DNA of 64,000 nucleotides from Lycorma delicatula (lineage: Eukaryota; Arthropoda; Insecta; Hemiptera; Fulgoridae). Below, piece after piece: positions 20,841 to 34,112 of this stretch. A program made the position numbers and the translations under genes. Below the pieces are notes generated by a model. That model worked only from the letters and a program-made list of their open reading frames with translations. It had not been told where the DNA came from and did no database searches. The stretch covers positions 347,818,491 through 347,882,490 of the forward strand of contig NC_134455.1 of NCBI RefSeq assembly GCF_047948215.1. The letters are read 5' to 3'. Every line of letters starts with the position of its first letter. The stretch's first letter is position 1.

Positions 20841-22049
20841 TAAATGTGGTAAGTTTAACTTATCTAATTACAGTGTTTTGGTGGTTTATTTCATATAATA
20901 TTAAATTTACATATATATATATATATATATATATACCAAGTGTCCCACAAATAGGTGTTCACTTTTGATTTAGTATCACTTGCCCGTTCCCCCACCGATT
21001 CTATTAAAACTTTACAGACCTTTTAACGGGGATCTAAAAATGTTCCATGAAAATTTCAACCTTCTAGGATTTATAGAAATAAAATGACGGCTTCCAAATA
21101 AAAACATCAATTTCAGATAAACCAAATTTTATTCATTACAAAATAGCTGGTAAAAATGATTAAAAATAGATGATGTATTGTTAAACAGCTGTTCATATTG
21201 AATAAAATAAGTTGATAACTAGTCATAATCATGACTAATTATCTAGCTGTTCTTAAATATTCTAGTTCTAATTATCTAATCCTGTATGTTTATATCTTCA
21301 TGGCCCTTAAACCAATTTTAACCTAATTTAAATGGCACGACAGCCTGATGAAAACATGACATACATGTAAACATAAACCCTTCCAGAATTTTTCAATGCT
21401 AAAATTATGTTTTTTTTGTTTAGAAGGGGTCATGAAACATCAAAATCTCCAAAAATCTTGACATACAGAATTTGACCAATAAGTAAGTATAAGTAGAAAA
21501 ACTTATACTTACTTTGGTTAACACTTGATTTCACCTGCATTTTATTAATACTATTTGAGATATTTAATTTATAATGTATCATAAATAATATTTATTAGTT
21601 AACTATTTATTATTTTTTTCACTTATTTATTTAAAAAAGTAATTCTATGTAGTTCTTTCTCAGTATCTACTGACTATGGTTCTTTTACAATCTAGTTTTT
21701 AAATTTTAAGTAATCTGTTTCTTATAAACAATTTTTGTGTGCTTCTTTTTTTTCATTAATTTTACTTTTCGTTGGCAATCATTTTCATTTAAGTTCCTAA
21801 AAATATGTCAATCTTTCACAAACTTGAGGCTCCTCTACTTCATCAGTTTTGTTTTCAAGAAATTTGACTAATTTTTTTTTGTACAAAGATGAAATAGCAT
21901 ACAAACAGGTTATTTTTGTCTAGTTGTATTAAAATATCAGTTTTTATTTAAATAGAATGTAGGTTTCATATTTATTAACTCTAAATTCCACTACAGGGAT
22001 AAAAAGAAAGTATAACTGAGTTAGGAATAAACTTATGAATATTTAGTAA
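20841..22049. other. AT-rich stretch with a dispersed repeat near 21350-21540
   Basis: A TA tract lies at 20911-20935. 21380-21530 contains 'gggtcatgaaacatcaaaat' and 'cttgacatacagaatttgac', also recognisable near 38230-38320, 54130-54220 and 61010-61110, so it is a dispersed non-coding repeat. Nothing else is recognised. Confidence 0.45.
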
Positions 22050-22236
22050 TTAATAAGATATTAATCCATCACTGGATAAATTGTAATCATCTAATCTTAA
22101 ATATGGATAAGACCATTGCATTGTGCTTTTCAGATCGACATAACATTGCTAATCGTGTCTATCGAATTCCTATTAATGATGATAATTGTATTTCTGTTTC
22201 CCATAAAGTGATTTCTGGATGTTTTATTTGATGACA
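22050..22236 (+). mobile_element. LINE RT C-terminal remnant interrupted by hAT
   Basis: Frames read like NMDKTIALCFSDRHNIANRV, matching the segment at 30500-30560 (same LINE class). The copy is broken off where the hAT element starts. AT-rich LINE 3' sequence resumes around 23920-24160, resembling the inverted 33475-33660 region. Confidence 0.5.
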
Positions 22237-23600
22237 CAGGCACATAACTAGAATTTTTTTCGGGGGGGGGGGTGTGGCTAAGGGGACTAGTGATGATGAT
22301 GATGATAAAATAATAATAATAATAATGAAAATCATTTTATTTTGAAACATTTGTTTTATACTTTATTGCATTTGAGAAATACAACATGCTGAGGTTTAAT
22401 GCATCATTTAATATGCAAATAAGAATCAATGTTAGTACTAATTTTTTTCATAATCCAAATTTATAATTCACATTCACACATTTACACTCCGATAAAAGTT
22501 ATGAATTATTAGAAAGCTAGTCATAGATTTTTCTTTCTCGCCATAACATCTAAAACTTCATCAGAAATAACAATAATATTTCTATGAACTGACCAAGAAA
22601 CTAATGAACTTAATCTTCCATCCCCTGACTTGTTATGCGCAATTGTTTTAACTCTCTTCATTGTGGAGAACTAGCATTCATTAGTACATTTTACCAGAAA
22701 ATTTACTAAAACTTGCAAGAGATAATGGATATTCGGCAAATATTCTTTATTGCAGTGATCCAATACTTCAATCACTTCCAGATCGTATTTTAATTTAATG
22801 ACTTAATCTCCTTGCACCAAATAAGATATTCCACTTGGAGGACAGATTCAGAACATTTAATATCATAATACATCACTAAGATTTTTAGTTCATCCATTTT
22901 TCCAGGACTAGCTGAACCTGACAAAAGAACCTGAAAACTTTTTAAGATAGCATTGTCATTGAATTTATCTTCCAAATGCTCCTTCAATGTATCAATGCAA
23001 GGAAGTAACAAGATACTTGTTAGTATTATTCTGTTGTTAGTATTGTGATTTTCTCTATGACCTTGTTTATTGTTTCAAAAATCTTGCACAACAATTATTT
23101 GGCAGTTAAAAAATATTTTCTGCGTCATCTCTAATTCCTTGCAATAATGATAGTGTTGATTTGACAAGTTGACTAGCGTTCAAGTCAATAATCTTGTTTT
23201 AAACTAGTATTGACAATGGTAGTGTGAAGTTAAGAAGTTTTTCACAAACCAGTAATGAAACAATAAATTAACTTTTTTCTATTGCTAAGTGAAAAGCATA
23301 AACTTTAGGTGATGCAATTGGTTTTGATTCTTGTGAGATTTCTTCTAGATTCACTCAAATACATTCAAATAATTCGACAAACACATCAATAATCATATGA
23401 CTCAATAAATCTATTTTCACACAAAGCCTATAAGTCGTTTTTTGACTTTTTATCTGATCTGCAGACACTCACTGTTCTTTAGCACATCGATTATATGTGA
23501 ATTACTGTGAAAAAGATAGTTGTTTTATCAACAAGAATCATACTGTTTTTATATTAAATTGTTTGAATAATAAAGTCTAATAATTGTCAGGCGAAGGGTG
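22237..23600 (-). mobile_element. hAT-type transposase pseudogene
   Basis: On the minus strand, 23011-22790 is open and reads like the segment before the dimerisation region (CIDTLKEHLEDKF). Then comes a frame with CNKEYFPNIHYLLQ (about 22745), and at 22685-22530 FSTMKRVKTIAHNKSGDGRL with SSLVSWSVHRNIIVISDEVL. This matches the C-terminal hAT dimerisation motif 'ERSFSTMKR+KT...S.....RL..L.L+S+HR.I'. Stops and shifts are present throughout. The left end (cacaggcacataactagaat, then a G10 run) looks like a hAT terminus; the right end is not defined. Related to insect ZBED/TTF-finger hAT genes. Confidence 0.75.
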
Positions 23601-25389
23601 CTGCAGCCCCATCGCCCAACAATTTCAGAGGGGCTTTTCTGTCAATTAATTTTTAAATACTAATTAAAAAATGTTTAAAAATCTTGAAATTTTGCAGTTC
23701 ATTCAACTCAAATAGTCTTAATTGACACCTTTTGAATTATAAATTATTTTATACTTATATCTTCATGTACTTTGTTCATACTTATTTATTATTTTATAAT
23801 TAATCATTAATTTGTAATGTTGCTCTAATAAAAGTTATACCACATTTTTTCCCTTGAACCATCCAGGAAAATGCTGAGCACTTCTTTTTTCTTTTATTTG
23901 TGGAATAGCAAACCTACCCTTTCCTGATGTAATCTATTTAATGCATTATTATGTACTGATCAAAATAAAAATGGTATTTTTACATATACAAAGTTACTAA
24001 CTGTGCAGAATTGTACAAAAAAGTGTAATACAAAAATTCCACTGATCATCATTGTATCTATCTGTCATGAATACAGACTAAATTATTATTATTTTTTATT
24101 TTGTTTGTAATTTAAATATCAACCATTAAAAATGTCCTAGAATGTCGTCACATTTTATGTTACTGCATTATTAATTGCCACTCTCTACCATAATTTAGTA
24201 TTTTCACTATGATGTAGTAGAGAGCTCTACTGGTAAGTACTGAGAATAATGGAATGCCGTCGTCTTTGTATTTACCTCCATTAGAGAGGCCAGCTTTCTG
24301 TCACACTTCTTTTTAAAATTCACCAGATAAGTTTTCTGTTAAAGCCACTAGGTAGATTTATAATAAGTGAAGTGAAAAAGCCAATTTTTTTATAACCAGT
24401 GATTATAAAAGTGGGGATCAAGATAAAAACTGGGTTTCTCAGGTTTATTGAATAAACTGTAACGCAACTATTCAATAGATGAAAGGCAGAATGGTTCATT
24501 TGCTGTCCATATGGCATAACTTGAGCTTGCGATCATTTTGACGATTGCAATTTTGGTTTTACAAACACAGAAGAACATTAAAAAAATGTTCCTTTGAAAC
24601 ATTTAGGCAAATGCTGGGGCCTTTTTTATCTATGATATGATGTATGTAATATATTATTTTGTACCGATCAGTATAAAAGATCTATTTTGTTTATTTTTCA
24701 GCAGATGGAACAACTTTTTCTACGCATACAGCATATTTTTATCTACCACAGGATGTTATGTAGATAATTTTATTTACTTTTTCTTCATTTCATCATCTTA
24801 ATTGATTTATTTTTGCAGTACAGTATTTTTATGGGATGATATTGACACAGAGGAAATAATATTAATTATTTTTATTTGTATGAATACTCTTGAACCATGT
24901 TTTATGATTACAGACAAGTCTAAAAAAGTTTTTTTTTAAAGATTCATTAAATTTAAGAAGTTGGAGTAGTAATGTAGCAAAAAAGATACAAAACTTAACA
25001 AGGATACTGTAAAACATTTAGACAAAGACATTGTTAAGTAACTGCTGAAGATTTTTGCAAGTTATTTGAGGTTATCTTGTCATTTAAATGTTTGTATGTG
25101 AAGCCTTGCAACTGAGACACAGGGAGTCTTCTCCCATCACTTCAAATTGTACTGACAATAGATTTTAATAATATTCCAATTCTACAATGAGTTTGTAAAG
25201 TTGTTGTGCAGTATGCTTTAGGAATATGTGGTGCTTTCTGTTCTTTCAGTATTAAGTTGGTTGCTCTGAGGGTTTATTGGGCATTGCTCAGTAATAAACG
25301 AAGACATCAATTATGGAGTTGTGATTGAACATGCTTCGTTTCATTTCGTGCTTTTTCATTTACTGGAATCAATAGTTTCAAGAAATTTA
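23601..25389. other. AT-rich stretch with LINE 3' region and unplaced sequence
   Basis: 23920-24160 resembles, inverted, the LINE 3' region at 33475-33660 (shared 'attttgatcagtacataat', 'gatatttaaatta'). 24200-25380 has no recognisable gene; frames are short. Confidence 0.4.
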
Positions 25390-26409
25390 ATGGTTCTTTC
25401 GGTAGAGGAATGAGAACAAATTATTCTTATTGAACTCATCTTTCGTGAAGGTGACAAGTATACTGATTTAGTGAGGCACAGGTTTTCTGAAAAGTATTCT
25501 GTTTCTCATCTTGACTCAATTCAAACTCATATTGAAAAATTTTGGACAACAGGCTCTGTTGAAGATGCTGATCGAAGTGGTCAGCACCTAAACTAAACAA
25601 ACAGAAGCTGCTTGATATTTCAGATGCTATGTCCAAAAGTCTCTCAAAGTTACTGCATAAGTTAGCACAGCAGCAAGACATCAGACTTGCTACTGCACAT
25701 AAGGCTATAAGAGAAGAGCTGAAACTTTTCCCCTTCAAAGTAATGTGTGTTAAAGAACTGAAACCTACAGATCATGCCAAAAAACTAAATTGTTATCATT
25801 TTATTGGCCAAACTTCCATAGGTATCCTCAATACTACATTTTTTACAAATGAAGCCGGTTTCATTTAGGGAGGGTGCAATAATTCATAAAGTACATGACT
25901 GTGGTCGACCCCCATGAATTACAAGAACAATCATTACACTAAATGAAAATTGGAGTTTGGGTTGGTATGAAAGAATGCACATTGTGAGTCCAATCTTTTT
26001 TGAAAATACAGTTAATAGTGATAGTTATATTGTGCTGTTGTAACAAACTTCATTATTCAATTAACAGAAGAGGAAATCAGTCTCAGTTGGTTCCAAACAA
26101 GATAACACCACAGTGCACACAGCTAACAAGTCAATTACTTTTTTACAAAATTCTAGTGAAAAAATCATTTTGAGGAGTTTGTGGCCTGCATGCTGCCTGA
26201 TCTGACCCCCAGATTACTTTCTGTAGGGAGCAGCAAAACAAACCATGTATTGCAGCAGACTGTGTACGACTGAAAAAATAAAAACCACAATAACAACATA
26301 CGTACAAAATATTCCAGTATATCAGCTAGTTAAAGTGTTTGACAACAAACTGAAACACGAGCAGTGTTGTATTGATATTGGAGGAGGTCATTTTCTATAC
26401 CTTTTATAA
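25390..26409 (+). pseudogene. mariner-type transposase pseudogene
   Basis: From ATG at 25390 the frame reads MVLSVEE, stop, EQIILIELIFREGDKYTDLV and HIEKFWTTGSVEDADRSGQ, which is the helix-turn-helix and GSVED.RSGRP linker of mariner-type transposases. Further on come NENWSLGWYERMHIVSPIFF, then QDNTTVHTANKSI (second catalytic Asp present) and PPDYFLXGAAKQTMY (third Asp present). It ends with CIDIGGGHFLYLL before the stop at 26407. Many stops and shifts; the middle with the first catalytic Asp is largely lost. Terminal repeats were not located. Confidence 0.75.
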
Positions 26410-26779
26410 ACTATTCCAGCATTTATAACATCCGTTTCTATAAGATAATGAAATAAAAATACAAAGTAATAATTAAGGAAGTTTTGTCATTACACTTCCA
26501 TAGTTCCAGTGCATATGCAACACACTGTACAAGCATATAATTAACTTATCTCCATCTACTGAAAATGCATGCAGGCCACAATACTAATACATTTTAACAG
26601 AAAAATAAAATAATCCTTTTTATTAATTTTATATTCTTTATACTTAAGAGAATTCTACCAAAGATCAAATTACTTCAGAGTATATAATAACATTATTAAA
26701 ATAAACAAATAAATAGATATGTTATTCTGTTCAGTAAATAATAATATTTTAATTATATCACACTGATAATAAGTAGGTA

Positions 26780-27945
26780 TATTCTACAGATAAAAAAAGA
26801 ATTAACCCAACATTTGCCTGAATGAATCAAGGTAAATTTGGTAAAAACATTAATCGGAGCAACATCACAAAATATAAAGGTTTTTGTTTTGAAGTAATTA
26901 AAATCAATATTAATTATTTAAAATATAAACACGTGAAATAATATTCAGGTTGTATTACCTGAATGACACAAATGACACAAAAATGTTATAAAAAAACTAT
27001 AAAATAATTCTCAATTCAGAAAACATTAAACATTATTTGACTGAATATTTATGTACACAAAAAAACAGGATACAGAATATTGTTGATTTTATTTTAAATT
27101 ATTTAATTAGTATTATGTATTATTTAACAATTAATTTACATATAATATTGTTTGTATTAAGGAAAACTCTTTTAATTGTATTTTAAATAAATTATTAAAG
27201 GAAAACCTTTTTTTTAATTGGCTCATTAATTTATTAAAAATGGTAGTAGAAGCTAAGATCTTTTCTAGTTCTATTTGAGTTACATGAAAACGATCCTTTT
27301 TTCTGGTTTAGTAGTGGTGGATATTGTTATTTTTTAAGAATAAGTGATTATTCATTTTAGCAAAGAATATAATATATTCATAAATACAAATAAGAATAAA
27401 TTAAAATTTTTAATTTTGTTAATATCAGTCTATACTATTCTTACTTATGGGCATCAATTAATGATTTGACATTTTTGTTTCTAGAAAACTGCTTCTGGAC
27501 TTTTTGAGAGATTCCTAAAAGATGATATATTTTGACAGGAATTAAAACAATAAATATTTAGTAATGATGACAATTTAGCATTTTATTAAGGGGCTTGAAA
27601 GCAAAACAGTATAATTTGTTTATAAAATTATTTGATTATCCAAAAAGACTTTGTTATCTGATTATAAAACATTCAGTAATTTTGCTTTTTGGGCAACAAA
27701 AATATTATTGTTATCATTAATAAAAATTCTATGCACTCTAATCACTAGCGTTATGTCTACCTAAGGAAAAGCACAATACAATGGTTTTATTCATATTTAA
27801 AGTTTGATGGTTATAATCCATCCATCCACTAATTAATGTTTAATTGCTAACATAGACTTTTTTCAAATACTTAATTACTTCAATTAATGAAGATAATAAT
27901 GTAATTAATTTACTTTACATAATTATCTTCAGAAATACATACAGT
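26780..27945 (-). mobile_element. LINE (jockey/CR1-like) 3' remnant
   Basis: 26800-27240 shares its AT-rich 3' region with 9491-9860, 33690-34080 and 60770-60990. 27250-27900 read on the minus strand shows degraded RT-tail pieces. 'aagaataagtgattattc' at 27339 is shared with 35620 and 43101. Non-functional. Confidence 0.55.
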
Positions 27946-29222
27946 TATGTCATCTGCAAAGCAGTAACAATAAACAATTTACGATTTTGAGGTAGGTTAT
28001 TAATAAACAGTTACTGAAATATGATGATTTTAATAAACCAATACAACAATCTATTCTGTATATATAAAAACCAAATTATTTTGAATTGCGTGAACCTCAG
28101 CCTATATGAACATAATTTCAAATTACTTAAATCTCACTTTCATTCAATCTGGAATTATATAATCTTGATTGCACAAATGAAGGATTCATTATTACTTAAA
28201 ATAGAATGGTTGAAAACAATATATTTAAATGCAATAAAAAAAAGTTATACCAAAATGTATCCTGAATTCAAAAAAGTGAAAATTATCATTTGTTTCTCAA
28301 TGTAAATAATACTCGTCGTTTTTTTTTTAATTTTGATATTCTTCAGTAAACAATTTAGACTTATTAAACTAAAATACTTAAAAACTATGTACCATAATTT
28401 ATTTTCTAAAAAATAATGCTATTTTTATCATCTACATTTTTTCTAGCTATTATCTATTCAGTACAAGAACTGAAAACACTACCTACATTACTGTAACTTA
28501 TCTTATGCATTTTACCTTTTTTTGCACAAGGTTAGCAAGTAATGAACATTTTTTGAAATTTGATTTTGTTGTTATTTTCATTTATGCTTTATCTTATTTA
28601 TTTTCATGATGTAATTGCCACAAGACCATGAAGTAAGAAATCAATGTTTTCATAAACTGAAAAACAAATAAATATATATATTTTTTTCATTAAGCAAAAA
28701 ATATAATATAGAAATAGTAGTTTAGTAATTTATTGTGTGGGAAAAGCAGTAGATCTTTTGTCACATGTGGTGGAGAATTAGGAAGAATTCTCAACTGTGA
28801 TGGAAAATTACTAGGATCACAAAACTAGGATTACTAGGAACTAGGTGAAAATGACTAGGATCACATATTCGAGCTGCGATGAATATTTCGTTCAAATGTC
28901 TAAATGTTTTAATGTATGATAGATTATGTGGGCTGGTAGTGGCTAGTAGGTTATTTCCATCTGTATTCAAGGTTTACCGCAGTGATGAACTTTTCAGTGT
29001 TACATTCTAAATCGGCCCTTATCAGGCCCATATTTATTTAAGTGTTGGGCAACAAGACGTTGCTTATCATATATTCCTTCATATCGTTAATAAAAGTTTT
29101 TATTTACCGTTTTATCAGGGTTGAATGAAAGTCTAAAAGCAATATTCCTGATTAAATTGCGGGTGAAGCCACCTTGATATTGCAGGCGAAGCAGTGATGG
29201 GGAATGGTAATGCATGTATTTA
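27946..29222. other. AT-rich stretch, one 94-codon frame without motifs
   Basis: The frame at 28021-28305 (plus) is Ile/Asn/Lys-rich as expected of AT-rich DNA and shows no domain. 28780-28870 has a short repeated 'aggatcaca' motif. No gene is supported. Confidence 0.4.
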
Positions 29223-30335
29223 GTGTTCAAAAAATGATGCAACCTTATGGAAGAATGTTTCCTTCTTTTGCTGATGGTTTAATTAAGGAAAAGTGGGTTA
29301 CACATTGCAGCAGAGAATATTCATTGTCTCCCAGCACATTAGATGTGCCAGTTATGGCCAGATCCAGAATCCCTTCATAGAAAAGTACAATGTGGTTGTA
29401 CCAAACAAGTCTTCCATCAAGCAGCTGTAAGACAGGTTCCAAGAGACAGGAAATGTGGCAGATGCAGCCAAAAGTGCTAACATCAAAAAAGTTGATCAGT
29501 GTGCAAGTTGCATATTCTGTTAGTTCCAAGAAGTCTGTGCAATGCCTATCTGGCTGGTCTGGTCTGTCCATCGGTAGTGCCCACATGACATCGCACAAGC
29601 ATTTAAAGATGCATCCATACAGAATTCATGTTGTTCATGAGTTGTTACTTGCAGACACTGGAAAATGTGTAACTTTCTGTCAGCAGTTCATGTCATCTCT
29701 AGCACCAGATGGGTAAGAACACGATGATCAGTCTTAGTCTGAAGAGGCATGGTTCCACCTTGATAGATACTTGAATGCACAAAATTCATGCATTTGGTGT
29801 ACAGAAAATCCACATCAGCTACACGAGTCTCCTCTGCATGGGCAAAATGTGGGTGTTTGGTGTGTAATTTCATGTGGGTGAATCTTCATGACATTCTTTC
29901 ACGGCACAGTGAACAGTGAGCACAACATACAAATGGTGCAATAATTTGTAAACACTATATCTGCAGACTGGCTAAAGTACATGCGGTTTCAGCAGGACAA
30001 TGCTATGGATCATGCAGCCAACAACACTATGACCTTGTTGAATCAGTGTTTTCATGGACAAGTGATTTCGAAAGAGTTTTGGCTCTCTTGGTCTCCTAAT
30101 TTATCTCCTCCCGACCTTTTCTTGTGTGGATACCTTAAGGATGCCGCTTACAAAACTCATCCTCACACATTTCCCAAATTGCAGAGCAAAATTGAACGAT
30201 GTGTCACTGCAATTCCTCAACAAGCATTAAAACATGTGTTTAAGAGCATGCAACGTCATATTTAATGGAGATCACTCTCCACAAATATTGTAACTTATTC
30301 ATTTTCCCATAAAGTTATGTCACTTTTTGAACACC
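29223..30335 (+). mobile_element. mariner-type element, transposase decayed
   Basis: The ends are inverted repeats (GTGTTCAAAAAATGATG against the reverse complement GTGTTCAAAAAGTGACA). Within, 29390-30265 (plus) carries transposase pieces in order. HKHLKMHPYRIHVVHELLLA (about 29590) comes first, then CVTFCQQFM. A segment with 'GVWCNFMWV' (29850) follows. 29981-30265 contains FQQDNAMDHAANNTMTLLNQ (second catalytic Asp) and SPNLSPPDLFLCGYLKDAAY (third Asp), then the tail RCVTAIPQQALKHVF. The first half has many breaks, though the last 94 codons are open. Inactive. Confidence 0.8.
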
Positions 30336-30469
30336 TTTATATATATTGTTATATATATAATTATTATGTATATTTACTATTATATATATTATATAATATT
30401 TAAATATTACATTTAGATAATTATTAGAACGGACTTGAAAAATCTACATTAGTAGTTCAAAAAATAAAT

Positions 30470-31110
30470 GACTTATAACAGTCTAATTTTAAATATGGAT
30501 AAAATCATTCAATTGTAATTCTCAGAAAAACATAACATTGCTAATCATGTGGATAGAATTTCTATTAATGATAATAATAGTAATAATAATGTTTCTGTTT
30601 GTCCTTAAGTGAACTTTTTGGGTATTTTAATACATAACAAATTCTCTTGGTTTCATCAAATTGATTTCATTTGTAACAAAATTAAACCATGTTGTTTTGG
30701 TTTGAAGCGCTAAAATAAAATTCTGACTTTATTATCATTATTAAAGTTTATTATGCTTATAAATATTCCTATCTGAAGTATAATATTATCTCTTGGGGTT
30801 TTTTCGAAAAGTCAGAATGAGTTTTCAAAATACAAAATGGGCTATTGTATCCATGATCTGATAGCAGATCATGTGGCTCATAAGTATGATTCATGCAGAA
30901 TGATATTTAGAAAATAAAAAATGTTACCTTATAATTGTGTTTATATTTATGAATGTGCAATCTTCACTAAAAAGAATAGTCAATTATTCATAAAATATAA
31001 AATATCCACCTTTATAAAACCAGATGACAGAACTATTTTTATTAAACTGAGCACAATAGTTCAGGTTAGAGAAAACATTATTTATTTATTCTATTGGGAA
31101 TGCATTTGAA
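30470..31110 (+). mobile_element. LINE (jockey/CR1-like) RT C-terminal remnant
   Basis: Broken plus frames read NMDKIIQLXFSEKHNIANHV, NFLGILIHNKFSWFHQIDFI, KYKMGYCIHDLIADHVAHKY and then PYNCVYIYECAIFTKKN (30924 onward). This order matches 'N..KT..I.F', 'LGI.ID..FSW..HI' and the post-RT tail of jockey/CR1-type LINEs. No YADD is left. Same class as 9861-10466. Confidence 0.6.
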
Positions 31111-31369
31111 TTTTCTAGTTTTCTTAAAAAAAAGTACTAAAAATTCTCATTTCATTTCTGTTTTAAAAGAATTATTTTCAATAAATGTTCTTTATTTATT
31201 ACTTCTTTATTCATTTAATTATTTACTTATTTTCTTCTTTAAATTTTCTCTTCAACATCTACTGACAATGACAGTTTAAAAATCAAAATACGCATATAAT
31301 TTTATATTTTAATTAAAATTTTTATGCAACATTTTTGAGGTTAATCTAGTTTTTTGGTAATTAAAAATT

Positions 31370-31800
31370 CATAAAAAGAATATTACTCTTTTTCTAAAAG
31401 ACATCTTTTATTTGTATTTTAGTAAATTTGAGGAAAGTTTTTTAAAAATTCAGCAATTTATTAAAAATAATAAATAAATAATGAGGTCTTTCTCAAGCCA
31501 AATCTGGTTTGATAAGTGTGGATATATTTTTATTGTTAAGAAAAAGTAATTTTTTTTAGCCTCTGGGACAACTGTTAGATATTGCTTCAGAGAATGAAAT
31601 GAAATGACAGTTTTTTAGCGTGTGAAAATGCCACACCTGACTGGTATTCAAACCAGGATCTCTGGATGGCAGGCCGAGATGATATATCACTTGCCTCAAA
31701 TAGGCTGACATTTTTTTTGGAATGATTGCATATTTATAAATGCAAACAAAAGGATAAGTTGACATCTTTAATTTTCTAAATATCAGTCAAAACTATTCAT
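31370..31800 (-). mobile_element. LINE 3' remnant split by a SINE
   Basis: 31370-31555 and 31700-31800 match the minus-strand LINE pieces at 27230-27420 and 35560-35710. The SINE at 31558-31695 lies between them. Confidence 0.5.
31558..31695 (-). mobile_element. tRNA-derived SINE, family A, minus strand
   Basis: Reverse complement of the family A body and partial head: box B variant GGTTTGAATACC, 'cattctctgaagcaatatct', 'gtcccagaggctaaaaa'. Inserted in the LINE remnant. Confidence 0.75.
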
Positions 31801-33474
31801 ACGTATGGGTGGACAAATTCAGTTTCAGCGCTCTTCTCAATGAGGAACTGATCTAGGAGCAGTTGGAAAATTGAGATATTCAATTTTTTGTATGTTTGTT
31901 ATTTTTAATGTTATTCTGTGTTCTGAAGATAAAAATAACAATCATCAAAATGATCAGTAGGCTCATGTCATACCATAAATAATATGGTGTATTCTCTTAC
32001 TGCCTTTCATTTATTGAATAGTTCCATTACAGGTTACACAATAAACATGAGAAGTTTTTATCTTGATCCTGAATTTTATAACCAAAATAGCCCATGTAGC
32101 AGAGCTATAGCTCTATCCAAGGAAAAGTATTATAGTAAGTCCAATTTTTACTAATGCAGTTTTCACTTGATCTTGATGTTTTCATACCTAAGGAACCCAA
32201 AAATCCATTAAGAAGTAAATTCCCTTTTCTTTATCACAGTGCACAATATGATCTGATAAAGCATGCTTTAAATTTAATGACCTAAATAATTATCTTTACT
32301 CATTTGATGAAATTCCTTGCATAATTATAGGGAAGAAATTAAATAACAGGGAGTTTAAATCTGGTATGGAATCACAAAAAAAAATGGAGTGTTGCATCTT
32401 GTTGGATGTTAATGTTCACACGTACATGTGTGTGTTTGGTGTTGGCCTCTAAATCACCTTATATCTCAGAACTACTGGGCCGATTTTGACCCAACTTTGT
32501 CAGATTACTTCTATATATGGGGTATTGATGCCATTAAATTTTCAACTTAAAAGATCAAGAGGGTGAGGCTGAAGAGCAAGATCACCCTCAATATCTCAAG
32601 ATTTTGGGTAGTTAAGGTCATATTTTTCTTAAATGCTTTGTTAGCAATTAAAAAATAACATTATTTACAACAACAAAAAATTTTTCAAAATCACAATCCC
32701 ACCCCAAAAAATGCTGTTGTAGTCATCTGCTATGTTTTGATGTAACAGATGAGCAACAGAATTAAATAAATTAATAATATTTAAAGTGTAAAAAAGCAAC
32801 TCGGTCTGGCTGGGTTTCGAACTCGATCACACAGTCGAGACTCAGTAATTAGTGCATTAAGCCTTGCGGCTACAGCAGTCCGCCAACTGCACAAGCAAAA
32901 TTTGTTCTATGTAAGTTGTGAAATTATATTAGTTTAATTAGAGCCGACTGTCACTGCTAGTACCACCATACCCAGGAATTAAATACAGTATGCATGCGCG
33001 CACTTTAGTTAGAATGATTGAATTAAATAAACGAAAAAATATTATATTTAAATAAAGTTATAAATATTTTAAATTAAGTTGTGTGCATATGTATGTGTAA
33101 GCCATCCATCAGAAACAACCCACATCTGTAAGACTTTCCCGGAACGCAGCTTTAGCCACATGAAGTGAAAGCCCAGATGTGTACAAATGTATTGTCAGCT
33201 TTTTTCACTTCTTTTGTTATAGATCTATCTTCTGACTTTAATTGAAAACTTACGAGTAAATTTTAAATAAGATTTACAGCAAAAACTTGACTTTTGAAAT
33301 TATACAGTGCTTAACCACACTGAATAAAAGATATCTCTCTACTGTGCATAAGCACAAAGAAAGACAACATTCCATTATTCCTTCTTCTAAACTGGAGAGT
33401 TTCCTATTGTGTCATAGTAAAAATACTAAATTATGTAGAAGGTGGCAAATATTGATACAATAACATAAAAATGT
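31801..33474. other. Mixed non-coding repeats, including a tRNA-like patch
   Basis: 32430-32560 has the 'atctcagaactactgggccg' block seen as a spacer in many insect repeats. 32795-32885 read on the minus strand has a box-B-like GAGTTCGAAACCC and an upstream box-A-like TGTAGCCGCAAGGCTTAA, so it may be a third tRNA-derived SINE. It does not form a complete tRNA. No protein gene is recognised. Confidence 0.4.
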
Positions 33475-34112
33475 TACATGCTAGGACATTGTTAATGATT
33501 GATATTTAAATTACCATTAAAATAAATAATAATATAGTCTGTGTTATCGATACAATGATGACCAGTACAATATTTTATCATAGTAGCTAAGTGTACATTA
33601 AAATATCATCTTTTATTTTGATCAGTACATAATACATAATATAGATTCCATCAGGATGGAATAGATATGCTATTCAATGGATAATAAAAGGAACTGTCAA
33701 AACATTTCCGTGGTTGGTTCAAGGTAAGCCATGATAAAATTTTGATTACAGCAGCATAACAAAATAAATAATTAATTATAAAATAAAAAAAACAGATATG
33801 ATTAAAAGTTCAGATTAATTATTTAAAACATAAATGTATGAACTAATGTTAAAATAAATACATGAAGATACTAAATATACAAAATAAAACAATTCAGAAG
33901 GTGTTAATTAAAAACTATTTGAGCACATATTTATGTACACATTGAATGGGATGCAGAAAATTCAGGTTTTTTGGAATGTTTTTAATTATAATTAATTAAA
34001 AAGTGTAGATATGAATAATGTTTTTGTAAGAGAAATTTTTTTATTTTATTTTAATTAGATTCTTTGAAGATTTAAATGATTCGGTAATTTTTTAAAAATG
34101 TCAATGAAAGTA

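Noticed and set aside
22790..23011. Separate small host gene on the minus strand
   Set aside because: It is the segment of a hAT transposase just before the dimerisation motif found downstream at 22685-22530.
28021..28305. 94-codon plus-strand gene
   Set aside because: Composition is that of random AT-rich DNA, with no motif and no neighbouring splice logic.
29245..29598. 117-codon minus-strand frame
   Set aside because: Antisense of the mariner-type transposase at 29223-30335.
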